From Bacillota bacterium (GTDB lineage: Bacteria > Bacillota > Clostridia > Christensenellales > Aristaeellaceae): 64,000 nucleotides of DNA. Positions 40,069-48,033 of the stretch are shown here, piece by piece. The notes below the pieces were generated by a model that ran no database searches, was not told the DNA's origin, and worked only from the letters and a program-made list of their open reading frames with translations. The stretch covers positions 62,001-126,000 of the forward strand of contig JAEZTL010000041.1 in assembly GCA_023421395.1 (NCBI GenBank). The letters run 5' to 3'. A program made the translations under genes and the position numbers. Position 1 is the stretch's first letter. Every line of letters begins with the position of its first letter.

Positions 40069-41127
40069 TCATGCTGCAATTGGCGGACATCCCGCCGCCT
40101 GCCATTCCTGCCACCTGGCGTAGTTCCATGTGCCGGGGATCTCCACAATCTTTCCCTTGCGGTCTTTCACCGTTCGCGTCAATGTGGCTAGCCAGTCATC
40201 ACCATACACCGGAATTGTGTTTGACCGGCACCACGGATGAAGTGGCGGGAAGTTCACACCCGGTTTCGCATCCTCCACACGGTAAACCTTGCTCGAGTGC
40301 GCCCGGCAGATCTCGCTGGTCTTCTCGTCGAAAACCGCGATGAACTGATACCGCTCAACGCCGCTGTCCATGTAGCTTTCAAGCTCTGCCTGGTTCGCCA
40401 CATACGCGGTTTCCGTTACCACCAGACGCTCGGCGGCGAATTTGCCCACGCCGAAGTCGTGCATCAGTTCCCTGACAATGCGCTTGTGATCTTTCCCCGC
40501 CATAAGCCCTGTCGTGATCGAACGGTTCAGCTTCTCTGACAGCTTCCGGGTGTTTCCCCATACCCGCTCAGAGTATGGCGAGCCCGACCAGTTCTCCCGA
40601 AGGATCAACCGCAGGCGGCGCTCGCTGATGCCTGATGCATTCCAGCCCAGTTCCATGCCGTGCTGCATGTCGTAGGCGGTGCGCATGTACGCCTCTTTCC
40701 CCACGTCCTCCAGCACGTTCCGCCCTAACTCCAGCTCCTTCGTGCCCAGCTTCGCGCAGATCGCGTTCGCACTCTCCCGCAGCGCCTCCAGATTGGAGAT
40801 CCTATAACGGTACCCGGGCGCGTTCAGCCGCGCTTCGATGCTGCCTTTGATCGGGCTGTCCTCCAGCGCCGCCACCAGCTTCCGCAACCTGCGCCACTCC
40901 GCCGGGGTGGTGGGCTCCTGAAGGATCATCATGGCGTCCCGGTGAGACAGCCCCCATCGCTTCGCGTACCGCGCGATCAGCCGCTGGATCTCCGCGCTGA
41001 TCTCCGCGTGGGCCTCGTCGTATGCCCGCGACAGTTGCCGCATCATCCGGCTGTCCAACTGGTCATACGCGCCCTGGCGCATCGCCGCGCGGCCCGTCCA
41101 GTAAGCATCAGGCGGCAGGCTTGCCAT
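40069..41127 (-). CDS. Minor head protein (SPP1 gp7/Mu gpF-like)
   Basis: A 352-residue head morphogenesis protein. The central helical region (LNRSITTGLMAGKDHKRIVRELMHDFGVGKFAAERLVVTETAYVANQAELESYM) and the C-terminal metal-binding-like motif (DEKTSEICRAHSSKVYRVEDAKPGVNFPPLHPWCRSN) are the hallmarks of the phage_Mu_F/SPP1 gp7 family. It enters the head with the portal and may aid DNA ejection. It overlaps the portal gene by 20 bases. Confidence 0.92.
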   Translation of the reverse strand: MASLPPDAYWTGRAAMRQGAYDQLDSRMMRQLSRAYDEAHAEISAEIQRLIARYAKRWGLSHRDAMMILQEPTTPAEWRRLRKLVAALEDSPIKGSIEARLNAPGYRYRISNLEALRESANAICAKLGTKELELGRNVLEDVGKEAYMRTAYDMQHGMELGWNASGISERRLRLILRENWSGSPYSERVWGNTRKLSEKLNRSITTGLMAGKDHKRIVRELMHDFGVGKFAAERLVVTETAYVANQAELESYMDSGVERYQFIAVFDEKTSEICRAHSSKVYRVEDAKPGVNFPPLHPWCRSNTIPVYGDDWLATLTRTVKDRKGKIVEIPGTWNYARWQEWQAAGCPPIAA

Positions 41128-42520
41128 CCTCGTCGCCCTCCTCGTCCTCCGGCGGCTCGCCGGTCGGCGTGTTCATGGGCATCCCGAAGGCGACCGCGTT
41201 CATCTTCGCCGCTTCCGCCTTCTGTTGTTTCAGGAGTTCCATCGCGGCCTTCGGGTCCTGGACGAACGGCAGCAGCTTCAGCAGGATTTCATCCGGAACG
41301 ATGTCCTGGAGCGCCTGAACGATCTGCGATAGCTCCAGCTCATTCGTCGGCAGGCTCCGCGTAAACGTGATCTGTACGTCGTCCACGTCCAGCGCCGGGT
41401 TCCCCTTGATGGCCATGAAGTGTGCGAACATCCGAAGCCGGTCGCGTAGGCCCTCGCGGAACCACCGCTCTTTGTTTTTCACCAACTGCTCGAAGCCCAG
41501 CAGCTTGTACCGCATGGCTACGCCCGAGGCGTCCGACGCGAATTCCTTGTCCGTCAGATCCGGCACCATCGACATCTTGTGAATGTCTTCCTTGATCGCC
41601 TTTTTGAGTACTTCGGTCTGTTCTTCGTTCAGGTTGTTCGAAAGATACTCACCACCGGCTTTTTCTCCCGGGAGCATCAGTATCCGATCCTGCTTGATCT
41701 GCTCCGCCGGCGTGCGGCCATCCTCATCGTCCTGCATGCTGAAGCCGTGCAGCAACAGCACCGCATCGACAAACTGCTCCTTGTCATTGATGCGGTCGGA
41801 CTGAAGCGTGTTGTAGGCGTCAATCAATGTGATCACCGGCTCGAAATCTCCGGTTTCGTCCTCGTCGTTGAAATACTCGTTGATCGGCACGCCGCCGAAG
41901 TAGTGCGCCTCGGAGGCTTCAGGTACGGCCTCTTTCAGGTCGGCGATCTCGTCCACCACGTATCGCTCCACCTGCGTATCGGTGTAGACGTTGACGTGGT
42001 ACGCGCCGTCTTTGCCGTCGTTCTTCACCGCCCGGAAGAAATGGACGCCGAAAATAGGCTGAAGCTCCACGGTATCGTCGTACACCACGAACGCTTCCCG
42101 CGGGTCCAGCGGCGCGCACTTCGGCCTTGCGGTGCTGTCCGCATACAAAAGCTCCACCGCGCGGCCGTAGGCGCTCGTATCCCGCGCCAGTTCCATGTCC
42201 TTCGCCTGAATCTCGATGCGCGCGTACTGTTTCGCGATCCCCTCCAGCGCCTGGTCCTGTTTTTCGTCCGCGTAGGATACCGGCGCGCCGACTAGGTACC
42301 CGGACGCCATCGTCGTGATGTACCTCGGGAACGCATGCACCAGCCGGTTGTTCGGCTTGTTCGCCGCGCGCTCGCGCTTCAGGATGTCGTGCTCGTTCTT
42401 CACGTACCGCCGGAGCATGTCCAGCCGACCGCACCGCGCCTGGTGCTCCGTGATGCAGCTGATCAGCGCGTCCTTTGCCACGCGCCCTCCGGCGACGCAG
42501 CTTATCGATCTCTTGATCAT
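41108..42520 (-). CDS. Portal protein (SPP1 gp6-like)
   Basis: A 470-residue portal of the SPP1 gp6 family: LRRYVKNEHDILKRERAANKPNNRLVHAFPRYITTMASGYLVGAPV at the N-terminus, DTSAYGRAVELLYAD, EAFVVYDDT, VDAVLLLHGF and DKEFASDASGVAMRYKLLGFEQLVKNKERWF are typical. It forms the dodecameric ring for DNA passage. The ATG overlaps the terminase stop as ATGA. The acidic tail (PPEDEEGDEDGKPAA) is common in such portals. Confidence 0.93.
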   Translation of the reverse strand: MIKRSISCVAGGRVAKDALISCITEHQARCGRLDMLRRYVKNEHDILKRERAANKPNNRLVHAFPRYITTMASGYLVGAPVSYADEKQDQALEGIAKQYARIEIQAKDMELARDTSAYGRAVELLYADSTARPKCAPLDPREAFVVYDDTVELQPIFGVHFFRAVKNDGKDGAYHVNVYTDTQVERYVVDEIADLKEAVPEASEAHYFGGVPINEYFNDEDETGDFEPVITLIDAYNTLQSDRINDKEQFVDAVLLLHGFSMQDDEDGRTPAEQIKQDRILMLPGEKAGGEYLSNNLNEEQTEVLKKAIKEDIHKMSMVPDLTDKEFASDASGVAMRYKLLGFEQLVKNKERWFREGLRDRLRMFAHFMAIKGNPALDVDDVQITFTRSLPTNELELSQIVQALQDIVPDEILLKLLPFVQDPKAAMELLKQQKAEAAKMNAVAFGMPMNTPTGEPPEDEEGDEDGKPAA

Positions 42521-43791
42521 AGCCCCAGCCCCTCCCTGCTTATCGTCGTCGCCTGCCGCTGCGCGCTTACGCTCTCCGTCCCGTATCGCACCGCGTCGAT
42601 CGTGTGGTTTTTTTCATCCGGGTAACGCGCGATGAAATTCCCGTGCTTGTCACGCTCGAACTCATAGCCCTTGAACTCCCTGGCCGCGTTTGGCGCGTGG
42701 TCCTCGTCGATCACGATCTCAGCGAGGTTTTCTAGCCACCGCATGCCGTGGCGCACGCTGTCCGGGCCCTTCTTCGCGCCGATCGCGTTGACGCCCAGCG
42801 TGGCCATCTCATTGATCGTCCTCGGGTCCTCGCTGTCGCAGGTCACGATCTCGCGACCGCACAGCGCCTTTGTCTTCTCGGCCAGCGTCGCGTTCGCCAT
42901 CCGAACGCCGTACACCTCGTCCAGGATGTACAGCCGCCGCGTCGGCTTGTGGTAGTGCATCCGGACCAGCGCCGCCGGGTCCGTCGAAAAGCCGAAGTCC
43001 AGACCGTTGTAGTACCGGTCGAACGTGGCGCGCTCCTCTTTCGTGATCTTCCGGATCATCACGTTCTCGAACACGTTCCCGCCGGTGCCGGTGACCTCGC
43101 CCATGTACTCGTTCAGGTACGCGCGCTCGTTTACGCGCTTGAGCTCCGCGGCTTCCTCCAGAAACGCCGCGCCCAGCCACTCCGGCGGCACCTGAAGATA
43201 GTTCGTGCGCAGCACGATCCGGTTCTTCTTCGGGATCAGCACCTCTTCGTTCACCCAGGCGCTTTGGGTTTTCGGCGGGTTGTATGGCTTGATCGAGAAC
43301 GCCCGCGGAACACCGCGGATCAGCGATTGCTCGATCATGCGGATCTCTTCCATGCCGTTGAATTCCGGGGTTTCCTCGAAAACCACGATTTTGAAATAGC
43401 CGTTTTTCAGCTTGATTGACTTCAGCTTCTCCGGCCTGTCCGCGCCGCGGAACATGATTTTCTGTCCGGTGGGCTTGTAGGTGATCTCCATCGGCGACAG
43501 GCCAAACCGGAAATACTCTGTAAGCCCCAGCTTCTCAATCGCCCATTCCACCTGCGGATACACGGAACTCCGAAGCGTTTCCGCGACCTTGCGCAGCACC
43601 ATCATGTTGGCCATCGGGTCCCGAAGAAGTTCCTGCACGCCCTCCAGCGACCACCAGGAGCTTTTCAGGCTCGCGCGCCCTCCGGGCAGCCATATGTCCG
43701 TGTACTCCTCGCGCCGTATTGAGTGATGCAGCCCGTAAAACGCCGGGCCGATCAGGTCCGTCAGCCGGATCTCGTTATCCACCGGCCACAC
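42517..43791 (-). CDS. Terminase large subunit
   Basis: A 424-residue PBSX-type packaging motor. The ATPase domain has a Walker A-like GGRASLKSS (about residues 37-45) and Walker B VVFEETPEF; the RNase H-like nuclease has GLDFGFSTDPAAL, VTCDSEDPR and a final IDAVRYGTE. The GTG start overlaps terS by 17 bases. The type of TerL suggests headful packaging, as in SPP1-like phages, which fits the SPP1-like portal. Confidence 0.94.
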   Translation of the reverse strand: MWPVDNEIRLTDLIGPAFYGLHHSIRREEYTDIWLPGGRASLKSSWWSLEGVQELLRDPMANMMVLRKVAETLRSSVYPQVEWAIEKLGLTEYFRFGLSPMEITYKPTGQKIMFRGADRPEKLKSIKLKNGYFKIVVFEETPEFNGMEEIRMIEQSLIRGVPRAFSIKPYNPPKTQSAWVNEEVLIPKKNRIVLRTNYLQVPPEWLGAAFLEEAAELKRVNERAYLNEYMGEVTGTGGNVFENVMIRKITKEERATFDRYYNGLDFGFSTDPAALVRMHYHKPTRRLYILDEVYGVRMANATLAEKTKALCGREIVTCDSEDPRTINEMATLGVNAIGAKKGPDSVRHGMRWLENLAEIVIDEDHAPNAAREFKGYEFERDKHGNFIARYPDEKNHTIDAVRYGTESVSAQRQATTISREGLGL

Positions 43792-44308
43792 CTGCCGCTT
43801 CCGGAATGTCGTCCACGATCACCGGGCGCGCCGTCTGCTCCGCCTGCTCGTCGAACAGCCCGAAGTGCTTGCCCAGCAGTTCCGCCGCCTTTGTGGCGTC
43901 AAATACCTTCGTCGGAACCTCGACCACCGTCGGCACCTCGACCGTTTCCCGGATCTTCTTCCCGTTCTCCAACCACTCGCGGCTGGTCTTGACGTGCGAG
44001 ACAACGTGCTCCACTTCTTCCCGGCGCATCGTCCGGCCCAGCCGTATGATCACGTCTGGTTTTGAGATGGCGCACGACCGCAGCTGCTCCTCCTGCAGCT
44101 CGCGCACGCGCGCGAGGATTTTAGCTTTTTTTAGCAGCCTGCAGGCCGTCACCGCCGCCGATTTCTCCGAATACCCCGCGCGCAAGGCGGCTTTTGTTTG
44201 GTGATAATCCACGATGTACTCATGGCAGAATCTTTCATGCTGTGCGGACAGCCCGGACGAGGCGCTTTCGCTCGGCTTCCGCGCCGCCTTTTTTGCCTTA
44301 CGCTTCAC
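43775..44308 (-). CDS. Terminase small subunit
   Basis: A 177-residue terminase_2-type small subunit. The DNA-binding part is LSAQHERFCHEYIVDYHQTKAALRAGYSEKSAAVTACRLLKKAKILARVRELQEEQLR, the classical TerS motif set. The start is GTG 44308 after AAGGAGGGGG; a longer frame from 44362 would run through a terminator hairpin and is rejected. The first residues are very basic (KRKAKKAARK). Confidence 0.9.
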   Translation of the reverse strand: MKRKAKKAARKPSESASSGLSAQHERFCHEYIVDYHQTKAALRAGYSEKSAAVTACRLLKKAKILARVRELQEEQLRSCAISKPDVIIRLGRTMRREEVEHVVSHVKTSREWLENGKKIRETVEVPTVVEVPTKVFDATKAAELLGKHFGLFDEQAEQTARPVIVDDIPEAAGVAGG

Positions 44309-44332
44309 CCGCGCCCCCTCCTTTCGCGCACT

Positions 44333-44355
44333 AAAAAACCGCCCCGGTTGGCGGT
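44333..44355 (-). terminator. Terminator upstream of terS
   Basis: On the minus strand a 6-bp stem (ACCGCC and GGCGGT) with a 6-base loop is followed by six T residues. It sits at the stop codon of the 72-residue gene, directly before terS, so late genes start beyond it or need antitermination. Confidence 0.7.
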
Positions 44356-44573
44356 CACTCATCCATGAATCCGGGCTTGCCTTTGGCCTTCTCCTGCCAG
44401 TACGACACGCCCTGTATGTGCTCGGGCTTGAAGACCATCACGCCCTCGTTGTCGGTCAGTTTGACCAGCTTCGCCCCGTCCCCGGTGTTCATCAGGTGGT
44501 ACAGCGCGTCCGGGTCCTCAATCTCCCCGCCGATGTCGTGCCCGCCCGTCAGGTATATCTCATAGCGATACAT
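44355..44573 (-). CDS. Small phage protein between ArpU-like regulator and terminase
   Basis: A 72-residue protein from ATG 44573 with a GAGGAGG site: MYRYEIYLTGGHDIGGEIEDPDALYHLMNTGD, KLVKLTDNEGVMVFKPEHIQGVSYW. It resembles small single-domain beta-rich proteins of phages (a strand-helix-strand pattern), but no family is assigned. It lies between two terminators and has a palindrome 27 bases upstream of its start, so it forms its own transcription unit at the early/late junction. Confidence 0.65.
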   Translation of the reverse strand: MYRYEIYLTGGHDIGGEIEDPDALYHLMNTGDGAKLVKLTDNEGVMVFKPEHIQGVSYWQEKAKGKPGFMDE

Positions 44574-44599
44574 CCGCGCCCTCCTCGCTGCCGCACGAT

Positions 44600-44615
44600 T
44601 TGTTGACATCAACAA
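44600..44615 (-). promoter_or_regulatory. Palindrome at the early/late junction
   Basis: TTGTTGA and TCAACAA arms (7 bases) around CA. It lies between the early-operon terminator and the next ribosome binding site. This is where a late activator such as the ArpU-like protein would be expected to act, but no -10/-35 pair is clear. Confidence 0.4.
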
Positions 44616-44651
44616 AACGGCCCTGATCCCGTTACGATGGATCAAGGCCGT
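44616..44651 (-). terminator. Terminator of the early operon
   Basis: A 13-bp stem (44617-44629 with 44639-44651, one G-U pair) and 9-base loop; the minus strand continues TTTGTTG. It lies about 90 bases after the ArpU-like gene and closes the early transcript. Confidence 0.8.
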
Positions 44652-44741
44652 CCCTTTTCGCAGTTTGGCCGGGCGCCCGTCCTCACCCGGCCAGCGCGGT
44701 GGTTTTGTCCGCGCGTCCTGCCGATAGCATAATAGCACACC

Positions 44742-45236
44742 TTAACGTCCGGATACTTCCGCTTTCGTCCGGAATTTCATTTCGAGCTCACAAATTGCCT
44801 TGTTTCTGTGCTCATTCACGGTGGATTTCTCATACCCCACCAACGGCCCGATCCGCTCGTCCGACATCCGGCAGCAGTAGTAATAGCGCAGGATGGCTTG
44901 ATCGGTGCCGTCCTGTACCTCGCTGATCAGCTCCTCGGCGTCGATCAGCACCCGTTCCTGCACCTGTTCCTGACGCTCAAGCGCTTCGCGATACCCGTCC
45001 TCCCGCTGCAGCGCCGCGCCATCCGGGTTATTCGTCCCCCTGGGCGCGATGGTATACTCACCCAGGCCCCGGACCTTTTCAATCCGCGGCCCCGACCCGT
45101 ACCCGCACGGCCCCCCGAACGTCATCGACGAATTCAGCTGTTTCCGGATCGCCGCCAGAATCTGCTCCGCGTTCCGCCGCTTCGCCAGCAGTTGGCACAC
45201 GCCCCCATAACTCGCCACGATCTCCCGCGTGATCAC
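44742..45236 (-). CDS. ArpU/RinA-like late transcription regulator
   Basis: A 164-residue protein from GTG 45236 (GTGA overlap with the HUH gene). The C-terminal part is a sigma region 4-like helix-turn-helix: VQDGTDQAILRYYYCCRMSDERIGPLVGYEKSTVNEHRNKAICELEMKF. This is the plan of phage ArpU/RinA/DUF1492 regulators, which activate packaging and structural genes. It is the last early gene, followed by a terminator and then terminase genes, so it is the likely early-to-late switch. Confidence 0.82.
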   Translation of the reverse strand: MITREIVASYGGVCQLLAKRRNAEQILAAIRKQLNSSMTFGGPCGYGSGPRIEKVRGLGEYTIAPRGTNNPDGAALQREDGYREALERQEQVQERVLIDAEELISEVQDGTDQAILRYYYCCRMSDERIGPLVGYEKSTVNEHRNKAICELEMKFRTKAEVSGR

Positions 45237-46099
45237 GCGACCGCCCCCTTCCGCCTCTGTTTCTCGCGCCTTCGCATTCTGGCGTAGATGTACGCCCCGG
45301 GGAACTGCCCGCCGGAGAACGCCGCGCAGTCCGTGAACTGGAAATCCGGGTAGGCGCTTTCGAAAATCGCCGCCGCCGCGAATCGGCAGTCCGCCGCCAT
45401 GATCTCGGCCTTGCGGTGGCTCACCTGGTGCAGCGCCTCGGTCACGGTCGGCCCTTTCAGGTTCCGGCTGCCGCACCAGCGCTTGTTTCCACGCTTCGAT
45501 CGGGTGATGTACGCCGCCAGCTCTGCAAGGCCCTTTTCGTCCGGCTTCAGCCTGTCGGACTTCGCGCGGCCTTTCGCCCATAGGCGCTCAGCCTCGTCCC
45601 GGTCCATCGCCGACATGATGATGTGATGGTGTACCCGCACTTCCCGGCCGTCATCCTCGTACTGGATCACGTACAGGTATTTCACCGGCGGCATGCCGTT
45701 CTTCTTCCGCCAGCGCTTGACCGCCTTGATGTAATTGCGAATATCCCGGCGCGCTTGGGTCAGCGTCGGTGCGATCAGCCCCGCGTATGTCAGCGTTAGG
45801 AACAGATCCACGAAAGGCACGAAATTCACGTGCAGCATGCGCTCGAACTTCTTCTGGCTGTTGCGGTTGTTCACCCGCTGCTGCTTTTCGGGCGTGACCG
45901 CCGCTTTCGCTTCCCGGATCTTCTTCGGGTTCCGGTACACCGGGTAAATTTCCACCTCGCGGTAATCGCCCGACGTGATGGTCCGGCGCCTGTACGCAAG
46001 GATCTCCGGCGAACGCATCAGCTCCAGCGTTTCCTCCGTGGTCGGCTCCGTGAACAGCGCCTCGTACCCCAGCGTCTTTTGCTTTCGTGCCTTATCCAC
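45233..46099 (-). CDS. HUH-type rolling-circle replication endonuclease
   Basis: A 288-residue protein from GTG 46099, 7 bases after GGAGGG (an upstream TTG at 46135 is less good). FLTLTYAGLIAPTLTQARRDIRNYIKAVKRW, YLYVIQYEDDGREVRVHHHIIMS with the H-x-H metal motif, and LAELAAYITRSKRGNKRW with the likely nicking tyrosine follow the order of gpII/Rep HUH nucleases. Such enzymes nick one strand at an origin. Three strong hairpins lie directly upstream and may be the origin. It is unusual as the only evident replication initiator of a tailed phage; ParB-like and HNH proteins are the other DNA proteins. Confidence 0.83.
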   Translation of the reverse strand: MDKARKQKTLGYEALFTEPTTEETLELMRSPEILAYRRRTITSGDYREVEIYPVYRNPKKIREAKAAVTPEKQQRVNNRNSQKKFERMLHVNFVPFVDLFLTLTYAGLIAPTLTQARRDIRNYIKAVKRWRKKNGMPPVKYLYVIQYEDDGREVRVHHHIIMSAMDRDEAERLWAKGRAKSDRLKPDEKGLAELAAYITRSKRGNKRWCGSRNLKGPTVTEALHQVSHRKAEIMAADCRFAAAAIFESAYPDFQFTDCAAFSGGQFPGAYIYARMRRREKQRRKGAVA

Positions 46100-46136
46100 G
46101 CGCTTTCCCTCCGTGATGCTTTTGTGTCGGCTCAAC

Positions 46137-46246
46137 GGGGGACGCTGTCCCCCTTGCCGCCGGGCTTTCCCCCTGCCACTCTCGGGGGAGGGCCATCCCT
46201 CCCCCGGCGTGGTGCCGCCCTCTCCCGCGGGGCGCTGCCGCGCCCC
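46137..46246. promoter_or_regulatory. Cluster of three GC hairpins upstream of the HUH gene, candidate origin
   Basis: Perfect inverted repeats at 46137-46153 (7-bp stem, 3-base loop), 46183-46206 (10-bp stem, CCAT loop) and 46229-46246 (7-bp stem, 4-base loop). The 110 bases are nearly all G and C. Nick sites of HUH enzymes usually sit in such hairpins. The rest of 46100-46346 shows no gene. Confidence 0.5.
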
Positions 46247-46346
46247 TTGAACAACCGGATTTCTGTTTGAGTAAATGGACCTTGAATTAATACGGCATAC
46301 GAGGACGGCAAAGCGGCCACCCGCCGCCGTCCTTATAGTAGAAGAA

Positions 46347-46553
46347 TCAGGTCGCCGTAGCCAGCCCGTCTCTGTCGATCACGCGCATCATTTCAAGCAA
46401 CGAATCATGCCTTGTGATCTCCTCTTGCCCTCCAGCGCGGACGGCGATGTACTGCGTGGCGCCGCTTACTGCCTTCGCGAAGATCTCGTAGCCCCGGTAG
46501 CTTCCGATGAACTCAGGCTGATCCGTCATGGCGTCAAGGCGTTGCTGATCCAC
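46347..46553 (-). CDS. Small YxGYEI-family phage protein
   Basis: A 68-residue protein from GTG 46553 with GGAGG 8 bases before. Core: EFIGSYRGYEIFAKAVSGATQYIAVRAGGQEEITR. The Y-R-G-Y-E-I motif and following beta-strands also occur in the small proteins at 48030-48230 and 49570-49770, so these are probably divergent paralogues. Function unknown. It is the last gene before the hairpin region of the HUH gene. Confidence 0.6.
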   Translation of the reverse strand: MDQQRLDAMTDQPEFIGSYRGYEIFAKAVSGATQYIAVRAGGQEEITRHDSLLEMMRVIDRDGLATAT

Positions 46554-46818
46554 TGTCGGCCTCCTGTTCTAACGCGGCGCGCGCTGTTCCGTCCATGAGC
46601 GCTCGATCTTGTATGATTAAAGTGCAGCGTTCCGAATCCCAGCCGCAAATCCAGTATCGATCGTTGAGTTCATACGGCGCTATCAGCTTACCGGGAAGCC
46701 TGACCAGATTACCCGCCTCGATGTCGGCCTTGAAAGCGTCCAGTTCCGCCCGCAGCGCGGCGATCTCGTCCGCCATCGCCTGAACGTCCTCGATCTTCGC
46801 CGTTCCAAATTCAGCCAT
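46534..46818 (-). CDS. Small phage protein with N-terminal coiled coil
   Basis: A 94-residue protein from ATG 46818 (AAAGGA 9 bases upstream): AEFGTAKIEDVQAMADEIAALRAELDAFKADIEAGNLVRLP, then APYELNDRYWICGWDSERCTLIIQDRAL. A coiled-coil N-terminus is joined to a small beta-rich part. No family is recognised. It overlaps both neighbours, as is usual in this operon. Confidence 0.6.
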   Translation of the reverse strand: MAEFGTAKIEDVQAMADEIAALRAELDAFKADIEAGNLVRLPGKLIAPYELNDRYWICGWDSERCTLIIQDRALMDGTARAALEQEADSGSATP

Positions 46819-46984
46819 CCCGCCCATCCTTTCCCGCCCGGAGGCGGTCATAGTGTTTGTGTAGCCATTTCGAAACACGTTCTGCCGCCCGCCACCGATA
46901 GAAATACCAGATCGCCCTGATCTTGTCGATCGGCCCCATGAAGGGCCAGAGACAACGGAATCGCTCGCGCGCTGTCCTAAACAT
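46811..46984 (-). CDS. Small basic phage protein
   Basis: A 57-residue frame from ATG 46984 (TGATG overlap with the gene before) to TGA 46811 (8-base overlap with the next start): FRTARERFRCLWPFMGPIDK, then IRAIWYFYRWRAAERVSKWLHKHYDRLRAGK. It is Arg- and Trp-rich. Perfect overlap at both ends suggests a real gene; no family is known. Its C-terminal codons contain the repeated gene-junction element. Confidence 0.5.
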   Translation of the reverse strand: MFRTARERFRCLWPFMGPIDKIRAIWYFYRWRAAERVSKWLHKHYDRLRAGKDGRDG

Positions 46985-47357
46985 CAGCTTCCCTTCCCCG
47001 CCCGGAGGCTGTCAAAATCGATTACATGCACCGGGAAACTCCCCGGCTCGTCATCGGTTCCGCAGATCGTATAAGCCCCCTCGGGAAACTCATACATACC
47101 AAATCGAAAGGCACAGCGCGCGTCCTGAACGTCATCGACGGTGGGAAGGCGGAGCGGCTTTCGTGGATGATTGAAGCAATCCCTTTCCCGCGTGAATAGG
47201 TCATCGCATTCCGCGATGCATAATCGAACGGTGTCTTCGTCGGAGAACTTCCCGGCATGCGCGACGAACGAATCTCTATCGCCGGGACTGATCCCGAAGG
47301 TCATATAGTCAAACTTTGCCACCAAAATATCATCCCTTTCCCGCCCGGAGGCGGTCA
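46828..47357 (-). repeat. Three copies of a 23-bp gene-junction element
   Basis: Copies at 46828-46850, 46992-47014 and 47335-47357 share 21 or more of 23 bases; two are identical. On the minus strand each forms a CCGCC-TCCG-GGCGG hairpin followed by a GGGAAAGG-type ribosome binding site of the next gene. Two also encode the C-terminal (R/S)LRAGKG of the gene before. Confidence 0.7.
46984..47325 (-). CDS. Phage protein, unidentified
   Basis: A 113-residue protein read from TTG 47325 or GTG 47322, with AAAGGG about 8 bases before the TTG. Core: AKFDYMTFGISPGDRDSFVAHAGKFSDEDTVRLCIAECDDLF, then YEFPEGAYTICGTDDEPGSFPVHVIDF. It is acidic and probably alpha/beta. No family is recognised. It ends DSLRAGKGS, part of the repeated junction element. 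Confidence 0.6.
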   Translation of the reverse strand: MVAKFDYMTFGISPGDRDSFVAHAGKFSDEDTVRLCIAECDDLFTRERDCFNHPRKPLRLPTVDDVQDARCAFRFGMYEFPEGAYTICGTDDEPGSFPVHVIDFDSLRAGKGS

Positions 47358-47377
47358 GCCGTCGTGTCCTTCGCCGC

Positions 47378-47842
47378 CTAAATGCCCAACTGATCCCGGA
47401 ACCCGCACCCGAATTCCGCTTGCGGCTCGTCGATCACCGTGGCCAGCGCTTTCCGTACCGCGCACTTTTTGACCTCCGCGAGATCACACATGCAGACTTC
47501 ACATTTCCCGGCGTGCGCAGCCCGCGCCAGCGCCTCCAGATCCCGCAGTTTTACGTACATCCACTCCGGTTCCGGTTCGATCGACTTCGGGCGGATGAGG
47601 ACTTCGTGATTCGCGCCGTTCTTGGCCGCGTACTCACGGGATCTATCGTCAAACGTGGCCGTCACCACCTCGATCGCCCGGCTGATCGCGGTCACCGCCG
47701 CTTTCAGCCCACGGACCGCGAATCGATCCACCGCCAGCCGCCCGGACAGCGGTTCCACCGATTTCTCAAGGTAGTCCCTCAGTATGAACAGCCGGATCAG
47801 CGCCAAACGCTCGTCGGGTTTCGCCTTCGTTTTCTCGATCAT
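47378..47842 (-). CDS. DUF5651-like phage protein with cysteine cluster
   Basis: A 154-residue protein: a helical N-terminal half (KPDERLALIRLFILRDYLEKSVEPL, GLKAAVTAISRAIEVVTATFDDRS) and a C-terminal part MYVKLRDLEALARAAHAGKCEVCMCDLAEVKKCAVRKALATV with further Cys near the end (FGCGFRD). Four or more cysteines (C-x-x-C-x-C, K-K-C, G-C) may bind zinc. The layout matches DUF5651 proteins of clostridial phages. Role unknown. Confidence 0.65.
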   Translation of the reverse strand: MIEKTKAKPDERLALIRLFILRDYLEKSVEPLSGRLAVDRFAVRGLKAAVTAISRAIEVVTATFDDRSREYAAKNGANHEVLIRPKSIEPEPEWMYVKLRDLEALARAAHAGKCEVCMCDLAEVKKCAVRKALATVIDEPQAEFGCGFRDQLGI

Positions 47843-47844
47843 GG

Positions 47845-48033
47845 CTATCCCTCCAGTCCCTTGTAGCCCTCATCTGTGTACAGCATCGCAGCCGTCAGGG
47901 TCCCCTCGTCATACCCGGCCCCGTATCCTTCTTTGTAGGCATTCTCCCATCCGCGCCTCGATGCGATGGCCATAGCCGCCGCACCCACCGCCGCCCCGAC
48001 CGCAACCAGGGCGGCACCCAGAAAGAACGTCAT
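47845..48033 (-). CDS. Small single-pass membrane protein
   Basis: A 62-residue protein from ATG 48033 (ATGA overlap with the gene before): MTFFLGAALVAVGAAVGAAAMAIASRRGWENAYKEGYGAGYDEG. One Ala- and Gly-rich membrane segment (residues 2-24) precedes a cytoplasmic tail with repeated G-Y-x-x-G-Y. Unknown function; the size and topology resemble small phage membrane proteins such as superinfection blockers or lysis modulators, without proof. Confidence 0.6.
   Translation of the reverse strand: MTFFLGAALVAVGAAVGAAAMAIASRRGWENAYKEGYGAGYDEGTLTAAMLYTDEGYKGLEG

Noticed and set aside
44309..44362. Longer terS start
   Set aside because: The added segment contains a terminator hairpin and T-run; GTG 44308 has a strong ribosome binding site.
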